64,000 nucleotides of DNA from Siphonodentalium dalli (GCA_032622095.1 CP136062.1:152018875-152082874); one strand, 5' to 3'. Shown: positions 44,691 through 55,917, counted from the first letter of the stretch. The notes: generated from the sequence alone by a model not told the origin. Made by a program: numbers and translations.

Positions 44691-45515
44691 TATAGTGTTC
44701 CCTGCGGCTCACACTTACCATTAGTTTGCTATATCCACATCTAAAATAGCATGCCAATGTGCAGTTCCATAAAAACAAGTAACGGTCCGGAAAGCTCCAG
44801 TCAAGTGGATTCTGGTTCTAATTTCGTCTTTCTAATAATTATAATCTCAAATGATTTCAATACATGTCAATTAGATTTCAATTATTTTGTCAATAAAATT
44901 CTTTCTAACAACATGCCCATTTCTGTTGGCTGAATAGTATTTCCATAAGGAGCACCATTATGTGACAAACCTAGTTATAAATGTTTACGATCTGACTCAA
45001 ATTGATGAGACTGAAGGTTATTAACTTGATAAATTTTGATTTACAATTACAATGGACCTTTCCACAGCTGTAAATAAAATAATTATTATAGCAGATATAT
45101 TCTACCAATCCGCGACTGAGCCGGTCGCTTGCGTCATTGAGAATTCTTTGTTCACCCTAATTTGTCTATAGATTACATATTTTCAAACAATTTTTGTTGT
45201 CAAATCATACTGTACTGACATTTATATTTATACAATAATTGTAGGAAATGTATCAATGATTATAATGATACAATTAATAAATTATAATGCTGTTTTTCAT
45301 TTTGTGTGAAAGTCGTCATATCGTCGTCATTAAGTCGTCAAGTAAAGACATAAATATTGTATGATCTCTGTTGTAAAACTAATTAAACTGTACTTGTATA
45401 CGCCAGGTCTTCAAGCAACCGTAAGCCTCTTCCAACTAATGCATATGTGTGGAACGCTTCATTGGATTGTATGCCCAACCCCATCATATGGTCCGAAATA
45501 TGGCTAGATCAGTCC
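44691..45515. other. Unassigned AT-rich spacer
   Basis: A short TCGTC-rich stretch at 45310-45345 is the only local pattern. Confidence 0.4.
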
Positions 45516-45730
45516 CCCTAAAACCTAATTTTCGGGGGGGGGGGGGCTATAGAAATAACCTCCGTCCGTTCGTGCGTCCGTCATACAATATGGACACTTT
45601 TGTGAAATCAACTCATCCCACAGTTTCGATTGTAGAGAATTGAAACTTTGGGATATTCTTACCAATATATTGCCGATGTGCAATATGTATATATGGACGA
45701 CGGAATATTTTTCCAGTTATTCCCCTGTCT
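45516..45730 (+). repeat. G-run plus CCGTCCGT-type repeat head
   Basis: G13 tract, then CTATAGAAATAACCTCCGTC and CGTTCGTGCGTCCGTC, AATATGGACACTTTTGTGAA. Resembles the start of the 54697-55497 repeat in layout but not closely in sequence. Confidence 0.4.
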
Positions 45731-46032
45731 TGACTTAAAAGTTTTTTGTTTTTACCAAAGTTCAATTTTTTATCCTAAAATGCCAACCTCCTAAGAAAAC
45801 CATCTTTTTTCGGGGACGTGTGGGAGGCGACCGTTTATTTCACTACTATTTCCTCTTCAATGCGGAATGTCCAAGTTAGAAATGTCACTCTATTCATCTT
45901 TAGTTCTGAACGAACTTTGAACTTCTGCTATATTTCTTTTATCAGTTCTCTGTTAAAGTATATTTTGTCTTTAATTAAGCTGCTCGTGCCCACGCCCTAC
46001 TATGTATACTTTCACGATTGTCTCCCTTGCAG

Positions 46033-46176
46033 AATTGAGGGAAGCATTCAGGCTGTTCGATAGAGATGGCGACGGATCGATCACCTCGGAGGAACTGGGG
46101 ACAGTAATGAGAAATCTCGGTCAATTTCCTTCTTCAGACGAACTAAAAGACATGCTCAAGGAGATAGATATAGACG
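46033..46176 (+). CDS. Calmodulin-like EF-hand protein, exon with EF-hand 1 and start of EF-hand 2
   Basis: The exon follows a TTGTCTCCCTTGCAG acceptor and ends at a GTATGT donor, phase 1 on both sides. It encodes [20 protein letters not shown] and continues to a LKEIDIDG stretch. Loop 1 ([12 protein letters not shown], 46059-46094) has all six liganding positions of a canonical Ca2+ site. The intron after the first base of the fourth codon of loop 2 is a position also used in animal calmodulin genes. With the exons at 48324 and 53950 it gives a continuous partial protein of ~115 residues. The family are cytosolic Ca2+ sensors that bind target peptides; the specific role here is unknown. The upstream first exon is uncertain (candidate at 35917). 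Confidence 0.92.
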
Positions 46177-46349
46177 GTATGTTGTCATAACAGCCCCGAG
46201 CGAAAACTTGTTCTTTGTCCCTGACTGTTATCACGCTTGGTATGGTAATCTTGTCGAGATTAGATTTTTGCAGGGACGTGGCGAAAGGGGGTTTGGGTGG
46301 GCGTTTAATTTTCATTAGTTGGATTTATTTTTACACCACATATAGGTTG

Positions 46350-46600
46350 AAATTGTTCTCATTGTATGATTTTCCAACCAATAGTTAGTCGGAAAATTGT
46401 TGATTTTAGACCAATAGTAGCTTATCTTTCAACATTTTGGAATGCAATTGCTATTAAATGGAACTTTTCCAACCTTATGGGGTGACAGTCGGAAGGTTCC
46501 AATCCAGTTTGGTGCAAATGGATTTTCGCGAAATTGGAGCACTTAGATCTGGAAATTCCAACGTGGACGGACACCCCCAACGGATATCATCTGGCCACGT
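46350..46600 (-). repeat. Dispersed repeat (FATTTCCAA-type), inverted copy in the intron
   Basis: TTGATTTTAGACCAATAGTA.., CAACATTTTGGAATGCAATT.., TGGAACTTTTCCAACC match the reverse complement of 53640-53790. Intronic, no coding potential. Confidence 0.5.
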
Positions 46601-46747
46601 TCTTGATTTTAGTCTATGCGATAAAATAGGATGAAACTTATAAGTGTGCGAATATGCTATTTTAGTCTTGTCTCTTTATATAGTTTCCGGGGCATATAAT
46701 AACAGATATGAGTCAAAGACACCTGTCCGGAAACACTTCTATTAATT

Positions 46748-47055
46748 CAGCCTGTTCTCCAGAAAACCCGCACATTATCTGCTTATAATAGAACTTATTT
46801 TAGGTAGATAATCTGCTTAGAATCGCCGCATTTTTAATCGATACTGTGCTGAAAATGAGAGCGTTTTGTTTTACATTATCGGCTCATATAATGAGGCGAT
46901 TATAAGCAGATTATGTGCGGACAATGACACATATAAGCCAACTCACGACTTTTCAGGTGTACCCTCTTTAATGTGTTTACACTGTGGCCCGCGCCAGAAA
47001 ACTAAAAAGCGGATATGACTCCATTATCTGCTTATTTCAGAATAAAATAATCATA
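46748..47055 (-). mobile_element. MITE-3 copy 5, in intron
   Basis: TTCAGCCTGTTCTCCAGAAA .. CACATTATCTGCTTATAATA .. GGCGATTATAAGCAGATTAT .. GGCCCGCGCCAGAAAAC .. TTATTTCAGAATAAAATAA. It has multiple internal copies of ATAAGCAGATTATGT in both orientations. Confidence 0.85.
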
Positions 47056-47496
47056 TTATGTACCCATTTCACTTTATATATGTCGATTATGTGCATATTT
47101 GCGCGAAGATACGTTGATCAGTTAATATTGATCTTGTATCGATATTTTCTTATATAATACAATAATCAAATGGGACATTGTTTCGTTACTATTTTTAGAA
47201 TTGTAGATAGAGTTATCTCACATAGTACGTTCCGACCGAACGCGAGCCGTAAATATTCCAAAATTGATGGTATATATATTATACCATAAAATTCGAAATA
47301 AAATCAATATTTATTATATAAAAGTGTTTCCAGAGAGGGGTCTTTGTTTCATATTTATTATTTGATAACTATAGGAAACCTATTACACAATGTTTTTGGC
47401 ATTGACGCCGTTATATCCCTTCCAACTTAGCATTTGTGATTAGTGTTAAATCCAGATGAACGAGTTAGTAATATATATACGATTGCGTTCAAATTG

Positions 47497-47640
47497 TGCA
47501 TATTACGACAGTGTAGAACAGCCACACAACTTTTATTAACTATCTTGATTAATTAACTCAACAATCTGACTATAGATAGTAAGTTGATTAATCAAGATAG
47601 TAAATTAAGTGGTGTGGTGTTCTACGCTGCCGTATAGTGC
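47497..47640. mobile_element. Hairpin MITE, ~60 bp arms, in intron
   Basis: GTAGAACAGCCACACAACTT..TTAACTATCTTGATTAATTAA pairs with TTGATTAATCAAGATAGTAA..GTGGTGTGGTGTTCTAC; weaker pairing extends outward through ACGACAGT / GCTGCCGT. Confidence 0.82.
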
Positions 47641-48323
47641 GGCATATGGAACATAATATGAATTTTACCCCATGAGTTGTGGTTGCGTTTGTTGTTTTTG
47701 TTTCTAAAAATCATATGCCTTATGAAGGCATCCCATTCGTAAATTTTCATTAAAAAAAACTCAATTCCAAACTATCAATTTTACATGTAGGAAACATAAT
47801 TATCCTTTATAACGAATGTATGCTATAGTGCTATAACAACACCTGTTCATCTTCACAATATGAGAGATATATGTTCTAATGTAAAACGTTTAAACAAAAT
47901 AAAAACAACACTATTCAAGCTGGTCATTGGCAGGACGTATTTGCAACAAACACTCTAACTAGTTATCAACCCAACTATTGGGTATGCGCTCAGTTAACTG
48001 TCTGAAATCATGAATGTCTGCGAGAAAATAAATAAAATATATTTTATTGCATAATTTAGTTTCTCGGCGGTCAGTTGCAGAAATTTTTTTTGGAGGAAAA
48101 ATCACCATAAAACATATAATTTCTAAACATATGAATCTATATTAAATGTTTATGTCTGCCAGATTATTGCAAACGGGGTTGAATACTCTTTATATTTTAT
48201 ATGTTGTTTTTGTCCTTCATACTACAAACAAATAATCATGCAGTGCATTGCGTGGATACATTCACGCGTGGGTATAATACACTTGCTTCCTATCGGATTC
48301 TGATATTTGATATCCCTTTACAG
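47641..48323. other. Unassigned AT-rich intron sequence
   Basis: No repeat family recognised. A pyrimidine-rich tract and TTTACAG acceptor end it. Confidence 0.5.
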
Positions 48324-48433
48324 GTGACGGACTTTTCAGCTTCGAGGAATTTGTACAAGTCATGGCGAACATGGGTGGGCTGAGTGAAGCGTCCCCAGAG
48401 GATGAAGAGGAGGATCTCAAGCAAGCTTTCAGA
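48324..48433 (+). CDS. Calmodulin-like EF-hand protein, exon with end of EF-hand 2 and acidic linker
   Basis: Acceptor CCCTTTACAG, donor GTACGT, entering in phase 1 and leaving in phase 0. It completes loop 2 as DIDGDGLFSFEE (canonical ligands, Glu at position 12), continues FVQVMANMGGLSEASP, then an acidic run EDEEEDLKQAFR that starts EF-hand 3. The linker between the two lobes is about five residues longer and more acidic than in calmodulin, so this is a divergent calmodulin-like protein rather than calmodulin itself. Confidence 0.92.
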
Positions 48434-48739
48434 GTACGTTCATAGTTATAGTCCATGAGCTGGCAGGACCCCCTTCCCCCCACTACTTAACTTCTTTGGT
48501 ATTTTCATGTACCCTAATAATATGTACCCTAACATTATGTTAACTGCAATTATTTTGGGTACTATTGTACCTACTGGGTCAAAGTTTAGCCTTACTCGGG
48601 TACCATTTTATTCCAATTATGATGGGATGGGGAAACTAATATTCCATACAGGTGATGCGTCATTTTGTATGTATTTGAATACTATATCAACTGGTAGCAA
48701 AAATATGGCACCCCTGCACCCACAGGACTTAACTTCACC

Positions 48740-49800
48740 CTTATTGTGAAGCTAAGACATAATGCTAACTTTTAGGGCAAACTTGGAACTCCAAGTCCAA
48801 GAATAACCATTTTTTACTTATATCTTCTAAATTAGATTCTGCTGTTTGGAACTGGTTGAGAATTGCGACTTTATTTTGTATTTTTCATATTAACTGATCA
48901 TTGGAGCAATGCAATATGCCATTCTGTGGTCCCAAGCCCATCCAAAAATGTTATTCTACAAAATGCGGTATAAATTTCACCAAAAAAATCATCATTTAGC
49001 TCAAAATGACCGCCAAAATGGCAGCCAAATTATGGAAAATCGTACATATTGCCCCATCGTGCCCTGCAATAGGTTACAAGTTATTGTTTAACTGTTACTA
49101 TTGTAACCATTGACATTTTTCTCTCACAAACTTGACATAAAAATCAGCAAAAATTAACTTTTCAGTTTGGATCTTTATTTTCAAGTTAAATGGAACTCTC
49201 ATTGGTAGCAAAGGTGTTTTTTGTTTTGATCTGTCTTAAATGAGTCACACTGATGTGTTTTTGGACCAAATTACTTAAAATTGCTTGCAAAATAGCAACC
49301 AAATTATTATTATGCGATTATAATTGGGGGCGTTTTCATTGTCTGTATGGTCAATGTAACTAATATACTAGAAAGTTAAATTTCTAAAGCGAAAAACAAT
49401 GGGTTCAGCTTAGCTTGGGTCCGATGTACATGTAAGAAGTTTTGAATACGCGCATCAGGTAGTGAGTATGGTCATGGGTGGGATATACAGGTGTACCTTG
49501 ATATGGCTGTATAGTCATGGTTGGGTGTATATGTATACACGTATTGGCTGTATGTGTGTATGGATAAATAGCGAGTGATTGTATGGTTATGGGTAATGTG
49601 TATATGGAATGACTAACGGTAATGGTTGAATTGTATTTTCATACCTGGAGTATTATAGCTTGATGTTCATTTGCGGGCGTGTGGATATATACAGGGAGTG
49701 CCCTTGCGACCATGCTTGTGAGGGTTATGTATAACTGTATTGTCATCGCTTGGTGTATATGTATACAAGAGCATCTGTGTGACCATGAATGGGGTGTATA
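48740..49800 (+). mobile_element. Copy of the foldback-family arm plus minisatellite, in intron
   Basis: 48740-49330 follows the order of 60540-61310 (CTGTTTGGAACTGGTTGAG, TTAACTGATCATTGGAGCAA, CCGCCAAAATGGCAGCCAAA, ACAAACTTGACATAAAAATC). 49470-49800 is the minisatellite in orientation A (GTATGGTCATGGGTGGGATA..). Confidence 0.75.
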
Positions 49801-50220
49801 AATGAGTCACAATGTGCTACTCTTCTCGGGACAGTAGAGAATAATGTTCGTGATAAGACGACGAGTGTGTTATCAATTGATACGGACGACCTATCGCCCA
49901 AAAAACGCGACACGAGGATACATCGAATGATTTTTTCTTGTGTATATCACCTAGATAAATACACGTCATCTGTATAATACACAAGCTTCGTACATCTCGC
50001 TGTACATCTCTGCTCACCAAGGCAGTGACATGTAATCGATGTGAAGATACAAACCATTAGTTCTTCCATTGTCCATGCATATCGACTCCATGCACGCATA
50101 TGGCCACGATTCGACGACCTGAACACTGTGATTTCGTGGTTTTAGGCATACCACACTACAGCACAATCATTCATCGCCTCCAGAGACAGTTTCTCACAAT
50201 TCGCATAATAATTTTACTTT

Positions 50221-50745
50221 CACCCCCCCCCCCCCCCCCCCGCGAAACTGCATTCATATATAGCCACAGCGAAAGCCATAACATCATTTATCTTACAATG
50301 CATATCCTTGGTGGCAACAGTAACTTTGCGTGAGCTATAGAGAGAATCGCTTCGTTTGTAAACAAACTATGATTAACGGTCAATTGGCATTTAATTAGTC
50401 CTAATATTTTAAACATCTATTATATCCATTCAATTGAGTCGTTTACAACGAAAATGCCTAAACAAAATCGGTTGCATTTCACAAAAAAGTATTGTTTTTA
50501 TTTAGTGCGTATGATTATTCGGATCTATTTTGACACACTTTTAAAATAGTTGATGACATCAGTCTTGATAGTGACGCACCACGACGTAAACGTTTATGTG
50601 CGTGTGTTATCTATATATGCGCAACGTCATAATTATCATAAGATACTACCTTTTAGATGAGAGTTTGTTGGGTAAATTGTAAGATAAACAGACTATCACC
50701 ACTTTGTGTGTTCCTGAGATAGGTATTTAAGTCTCAATAACTCTT
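50221..50745 (+). repeat. Second copy of the 40.4-41.5 kb segment, in intron
   Basis: See the entry at 40440. This copy is preceded by a C run of about 19 (50223-50241) and lacks the hairpin insertion. Confidence 0.8.
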
Positions 50746-50999
50746 CTTGACCCTATGTCCAGTGTTCATGCGGCCCCCCAAAAAGCTTGTTTAGTCATTT
50801 CCAGATTTGTTTTCGCCGACTGAAAACAAAATTAAGCCAAAGTTTTTTCACTAGAGTATAATCGACATTAATAACACAGATTATAAATGTATTTGTAATA
50901 TTGTTCCCGTTACTATAAATGGTTCAATATCAGTAAAATTGATAATAGAACATTGAAAAACTTGCACAATATAGCGCATTCATTTATGATCTACTATAT

Positions 51000-51640
51000 A
51001 TTTTGAGACCTCCGTATATGTGTAGATCTATATATCCTTTATAGACTCGAAAACGGCTCGACCGATTGAGCCCAAACTTGCTATCTAATGGTAAAAAGCC
51101 ACGAGAAGTGCCATCGCACCGCTTCTGAGAACGTCCGAGCACTTCTTCACCCTTCGCCCTGCCACCGTCGTTGAAATTGATGGGTTAATGATTAAGGAGC
51201 GTTCGTATCTACGGTGTCGTTGTTAAAGAGCGTTTATATACACGAGTATAAATACGGCTCAATCGACCGTCTCCGAAACTGGGGATATCGAGACGAAATT
51301 TCCTACTTAGGACTTCCAAGGGACGGGCGAGATTTTCGTCGGGTCAGTTTGTCCGCATGAGGTGACCTTGACCTTGAAACGGGTACCCACAAATGACCTT
51401 GTGTGATATCTCGGTCGTCAGTGGTGACATCGACGTGAAATTTGTTATGTATGGTCAACTCGGGACGGGGAATATTTTTGTCCACCCAACATGACCTTGA
51501 AACGGGTACCCGCAAATGATAGCATGCTGTCGGCGTGCCTGTACAGGGTTACCTTGAAAAACTAAAATTAATGGATCAACCAAAGCCATGGGACCAATCC
51601 CGCTAGTGCCGGGCTAATCAGCTAGTATGATATATATCGC
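51000..51640 (-). mobile_element. Retroelement-type repeat with head and tail, in intron
   Basis: Read on the minus strand: TACTAGCTGATTAGCCCGGC at ~51630, two CGGGTACC..AAGGTCA-type blocks at 51360-51520 (a tandem pair), and a tail GCAAGTTTGGGCTCAATCGG followed by TCGAGCCGTTTTCGAG at ~51080-51045. Head and tail resemble 3601 and 9680 in form. Internal coding sequence absent. Confidence 0.5.
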
Positions 51641-52330
51641 CCATGTAGTTTGCAACATACATAAACTAAAACGATGCAATTGATTGTAGATACCGCTGGG
51701 TTTTGCACAATCATCCTCGTAAAACACAGTCAGCAAGCTTGAATACTTGTTGATTGGACACGTCCCTCACACGATAGCCACCGTGTTGTACACACGTATT
51801 TAATTTTCGTACCATCCTATGATATTGATGGGTGAGAATAATACGAGATTGACACCCAAAGTATGCACAACGACTTGGTCACACACAACTTCAAACCGCA
51901 GTGAGGTGACTGCCTATTGTGCAACTGTAATTAGCTACATTCACTGGCATTCATAGTTTTTGTTGTGTTTTCACTAACTGGGAAGACATAAACCAATATA
52001 TTGGGCATACACTGTATATAATGTACATAAATCATATGAATAAAAAATATACAAAAAAAAAAAAATATATATATATATATATATTGGGCATATATAATGG
52101 GCATATTTACCTTTAGATGCCCAATTGTAGCTTCGTTCCAAACACCAGGCAGAGTTATCTCCCTTCGCTCCGCTGAGATACCACTGCCACAAGGACGTTA
52201 TGCAAGGATTTCTGACATGAGCTTAGTTCTTATGTTTTAGTATTATGCCAGGTTCAGTTCATATTGTTCTTATCAATACCGAAGGAATTACATTATTGCA
52301 AACTTGTGGTGATCAAAATAAGATAATAGT
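51641..52330. other. Intron sequence with (AT)n tract
   Basis: A11 and (AT)n at 52054-52083, flanked by two TATTGGGCATA words. Otherwise unassigned. Confidence 0.5.
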
Positions 52331-52333
52331 TGA

Positions 52334-52655
52334 CTAAATATAGTTCCGACGATACATAAAAATAGATGCATCGGTCCGCAAAGTACCATCCTTCCGGCAG
52401 TAATCTATTGCAATGATAACGTTGAGGGCGCTGCATGGAGTGTGGCTTGGTTCGTCTACTTGTTGTCTTTTCCAGTTGGTTTCAGTATAAACACAGCGTC
52501 TTGATTCCCCGGGTCCGTTCCTTCGTGCATGGTCCTCTCGTTGCTCCGGCTCAAACCGTGGTATCACTTCCGGTACGAAGCTGTCATCATCTTCATGGTC
52601 TGTTTGTTGTATGTTCTGCGCTGTACCTATGGCGTTTCGACGGCATCCACAATAC
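52334..52655 (-). CDS. Unrecognised minus-strand open frame, possible exon
   Basis: On the minus strand a ~107-codon frame is open from a stop at ~52653 to a stop at ~52334. It is charged and not low-complexity (NIQQTDHEDDDSFVPEV, RFEPEQREDHARRNG, CVYTETNWKRQQVDEPSH). The local base composition is richer in GC than its surroundings. No domain is recognised and no clear splice pair was found. It could be an exon of a gene on the other strand, a dead transposon piece, or chance. It lies inside the third intron of the EF-hand gene. Confidence 0.22.
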
Positions 52656-53213
52656 TTCCCTCTTATCTATTTCTTTTGGATAAGAGCCCACTGGCTGTTG
52701 AGTCTGGGGGAACAAAAACTCCGAACCCCAAAGCACAGTTCTCCATCTGAAATTTCTTTAAAACAAAAATTAATTAGATCCGCAAGAAAGACGGCGTGAG
52801 ACCAACGCCACTGTAGTTTGTGTACGCTGCCTGTTTGTTAGTGGGGAATGTATACGGAACAAAGAAGGTAGGTCGACTTGAATACGGATCACGGAAACAC
52901 ACATGGTGTGAAAACTGATATGTACGTCAATTGACGTCATGAACACTATTCTCCAAACGATTACAATACCTTCATTTACTTGTCTTCACGAGAGAGGGGC
53001 TTTCATAATTTACCGATCCCATGTGCGCGAACGCTGCCACACTCCCGTATATATATACATGTATGTTACAGTTTTCCTTATCTTTTGGTTGAGGATAAAT
53101 ATGTTCAGTCAGTCATTTTGCGATATACTTGCTCGATTATCGAGTTGCTATCAGAATCTTCCATATATTGTCACCCATATACAGGGACATGGTTAGATGT
53201 CTCCGTTGGCGGA

Positions 53214-53233
53214 GGGGGGGGGGGGGGGGGGGG
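53214..53233 (+). repeat. G20 homopolymer tract
   Basis: A run of about 20 G, one of the longest of some 15 such runs in the window. Confidence 0.9.
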
Positions 53234-53369
53234 TCTCCTTCTTGAAATTTCCAACTCCCCCTTAACCACACCAACATACTCACAAGATTTCGTAATTCCA
53301 TTTCCAACATCCCTTGGGCTTTAACTTTTCGCAACTGTTCCCCTACACATGCCTGGATAGTAGCCTATT

Positions 53370-53870
53370 CCAAATGGATCAGTAGTCTTGTGGCCACTAG
53401 CCATTGGGTGGGGGGGGGATCCATGGATCGGTCAAGTGTGAGAACATTTTGAGATCTGAACCTGAAAATTGCAAATTCCTAACATCTAATGGTCTAACGC
53501 CATGCAAATTCGCACCCAAATTTGTTTTTCTTAAATTAATTGTATAGCAGTTTTTAACTGCCCAAGTGGGAGGAACCGGGACACAGGTATGATAACATTT
53601 TGAAATCTGAACATGAAAAATCCTAGCATTTAGACTTGCCTCAAGTATTCCAATTGTCAGAAATGTCCAATTGATGGCAATTGATGTCCAAAATGTTTAC
53701 CAAAAGCAGGAAAATATGCAAATGTTGGTCTAAAACAACAAATTCCCTGAATTCCCCATTAATTAATTGTTGTAAAATCAAATTACGAGAGCAATTTCGA
53801 CCTATTGTTGGTGCGCAATTTCCCAAATGTTGTCTCAGGTACGAAATATCCAACAGCTGAAACTAGTTAC
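53370..53870 (+). repeat. Dispersed repeat (FATTTCCAA-type) with ~165 bp tandem pair
   Basis: 'AACATTTTGARATCTGAAC', 'TGAAAAT..CCTA..AT' appears at ~53443 and ~53590. 53640-53800 matches 20930-21000 and, inverted, 46370-46490. Just upstream of the EF-hand 3 exon. Confidence 0.55.
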
Positions 53871-53949
53871 TACCCCCGCCATATATTTTAATTGAAGGTA
53901 GTTGATCATTCGAGTCATTCAAACTTTGTCTCGCATTGTTTCATTACAG

Positions 53950-54040
53950 GTATTTGACAAGTCGGGGTGTGGCTACATAACGCAGTCGGACCTCCGGGCG
54001 GTTTTACAGTGTCTTGGCGAAGAATACGACTCTGATGAAA
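53950..54040 (+). CDS. Calmodulin-like EF-hand protein, exon with degenerate EF-hand 3
   Basis: Acceptor TTTCATTACAG, donor AAA|GTAAGG, phase 0 in and phase 1 out. It encodes VFDKSGCGYITQSDLRAVLQ then CLGEEYDSDE. Loop 3, DKSGCGYITQSD, is unusual: the fifth ligand position is Cys instead of Asp/Asn, and position 12 is Asp instead of Glu. Both changes are expected to weaken Ca2+ binding; Asp-12 is known to favour Mg2+. The exon for EF-hand 4 is not found in the remaining 10 kb, so the gene extends past the window or a small exon was missed. Confidence 0.92.
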
Positions 54041-54056
54041 GTAAGGACACACGACA

Positions 54057-54323
54057 TGTACCCTTTCTTTACTGTATGGATTTTCTCATCAGTTATAAAA
54101 GTGTACATTAGAATGGTCTATTATACATCTGCAGGGATGTTCAGGAAATATATAATCAGATGCCAGATAATTCAAGTGAGAGCAGGATTTCAATTTATTT
54201 TGTGGAGGCAAATGTTCAGATAATATGTTCGACAAATGGCAGTTTATGGAACTTTCATCTGAACATTTCACAAGGGAGCAACTACTCGTCAATCAGTAAT
54301 TGGTAAAGAAAGGTTCCTCTTAA
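54057..54323 (+). mobile_element. MITE-2 copy vi, just inside the intron
   Basis: ACCCTTTCTTTACTGTATGG start, GATGTTCAGGAAATATATAA, AAATGTTCAGATAATA..TCATCTGAACATTTC palindrome, GTCAATCAGTAATTGGTAAA, TTAA end. It begins ~16 bases after the splice donor at 54041. Confidence 0.8.
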
Positions 54324-54690
54324 AGATGGCCTATCTCTTCCGGTAACGCGTTATATATAGATCCAGGGTATAACATAATAGATACGAATCGATGGACACC
54401 CAGTAAGTTTTATATAGATTCCAGGGTATAACATAATATATATGCCAGTGAATCGAGGACACCTGTCTGGAGAAGTGTTCTATCAGTTAGAATGTTTTAT
54501 GACATTCATGGGACAGTTTTAGGGACTATTTTTGTAACGTAAATCCGCGCGAAAGCGTTCGTTCAAAGAGCGCGCGAAAACGTCCGGACCGTACCAAGAA
54601 TGAGAACTCTATATTGTTTGCAGCCTCAATCACGGAAAATTGCAGATCGGCTAAGCGATTTACCGCGAATTATATACGATCGAAATAAAT
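54324..54690. other. Intron sequence with a short tandem pair
   Basis: 'CCAGGGTATAACATAATA' occurs twice, ~60 bp apart (54362, 54421). Otherwise unassigned. Confidence 0.5.
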
Positions 54691-54696
54691 CACTTC

Positions 54697-55497
54697 ATTA
54701 TAACCCCCCCCCGCAACGAAGTTATGGGGGGTATACTGGAGTCAGCTTGTCCGTCCGTCCGTCGGCGTCCGTCCGTCGGCGTCGTCCGTCCGTGGACACA
54801 AATTTGTCCGGAGTTTTTCTCAGTCGTTTTTTGATCAATTTCCGTGAAACTTGGCACAGACATCAACCACCATGGGAACCTGTGCACCTGCGATTATGAC
54901 GTCTGTTGGACTTTTTGTAGTGGAGTTACCCCCCCCCTTTTTCGACTTAGAAATTGTTCACAACATGTATACTTTTGTCCGAGCTTTTATTCCTACATTT
55001 TTCAGTCAATTTTTTTTAAACGTGGCACAGATATTTAGTACCATGGGAACTTGTGCACTTGCGATTATGACGTCTGTCCGACATTTTTTGGTGGAGTTAT
55101 CCCCCTTTTTTTATTTAGAAACTTTTTTTGCAACATTCATAATTTTGTCCGAGCTTTTATTCCTACATTTTTCGGTCAATGTTTTTTAATCTTGGCACTG
55201 ATATTTAGTACCATGGGAACCTGTGCACCTGCGATTATGACGTCTGTCCGACATTTTTTGGTGGAGTTATTCCCCTTTTACAACTTAGAATTTTTTTCGC
55301 AACATACATAATTTTGTCCAAGATTTTATTCCTACATTTTTCGGTCAATAGGTTTAAGATTAGGGTTATGGTTGTACACCTGCAATGGGAACTGTTATTT
55401 TATTATTTTAACTAAATGTTTACTGACATGTGAAACATCTTAGTATTTTAAAAACAGGGGGGTATCCGTAGTCCCATTGGGACAGTCACACCTCTAG
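54697..55497 (+). repeat. CCGTCCGT-headed element with three ~168 bp tandem units
   Basis: Begins CCCCGCAACGAAGTTATGGG and (CCGTCCGTCGG)n near 54750-54795; units start near 54838, 55007 and 55175 (ACCATGGGAACCTGTGCACC, TGCGATTATGACGTCTGTCC, GTGGAGTTATCCCCCTTTTT, TTTTATTCCTACATTTTTCA); it closes GGGGGTATCCGTAGTCCCAT, TGGGACAGTCACACC. Apparent frames are repeat by-products. Confidence 0.82.
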
Positions 55498-55814
55498 TTA
55501 TTCTTGAAATGCTTTTATAGACAAATATTATACACCGTCTTCAGTTATATCTGTATTTTATTCACAAAATAGTGATTTGTAGTCTTGAAATCGAGAAAAA
55601 ATATGTCGTTGTAATTGTGGCACTTTGAACATTACCCGCGTGTATATATGGATTTGGACTTCGATTCCACTGTCACAATTTTGAACATGAAAAAAAAAAC
55701 GAACAATCCAGGCCCCGAACGAGGCACTCGATTAATTCCCGCAAATTTAGTTTTTAGTTTAGTTGTCGTGATTAATCGTGTAACCGATCGATTATCGATT
55801 AGACACAAAGTCGA

Positions 55815-55855
<41 letters not shown>

Positions 55856-55877
55856 GGAGGAGAGAGAGAGAGGGAGG

Positions 55878-55916
<39 letters not shown>

Positions 55917-55917
55917 G

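Noticed and set aside
44500-44778. Conserved 'protein' shared by 28634-28840, 44500-44778 and 57237-57488
   Set aside because: The shared peptide is a translation of one MITE-1 arm; the DNA similarity covers the whole MITE including ends and is not codon-biased.
46033-54040. Calling the gene calmodulin
   Set aside because: The longer acidic linker and the Cys/Asp changes in loop 3 differ from the nearly invariant calmodulin sequence; calmodulin-like is safer.
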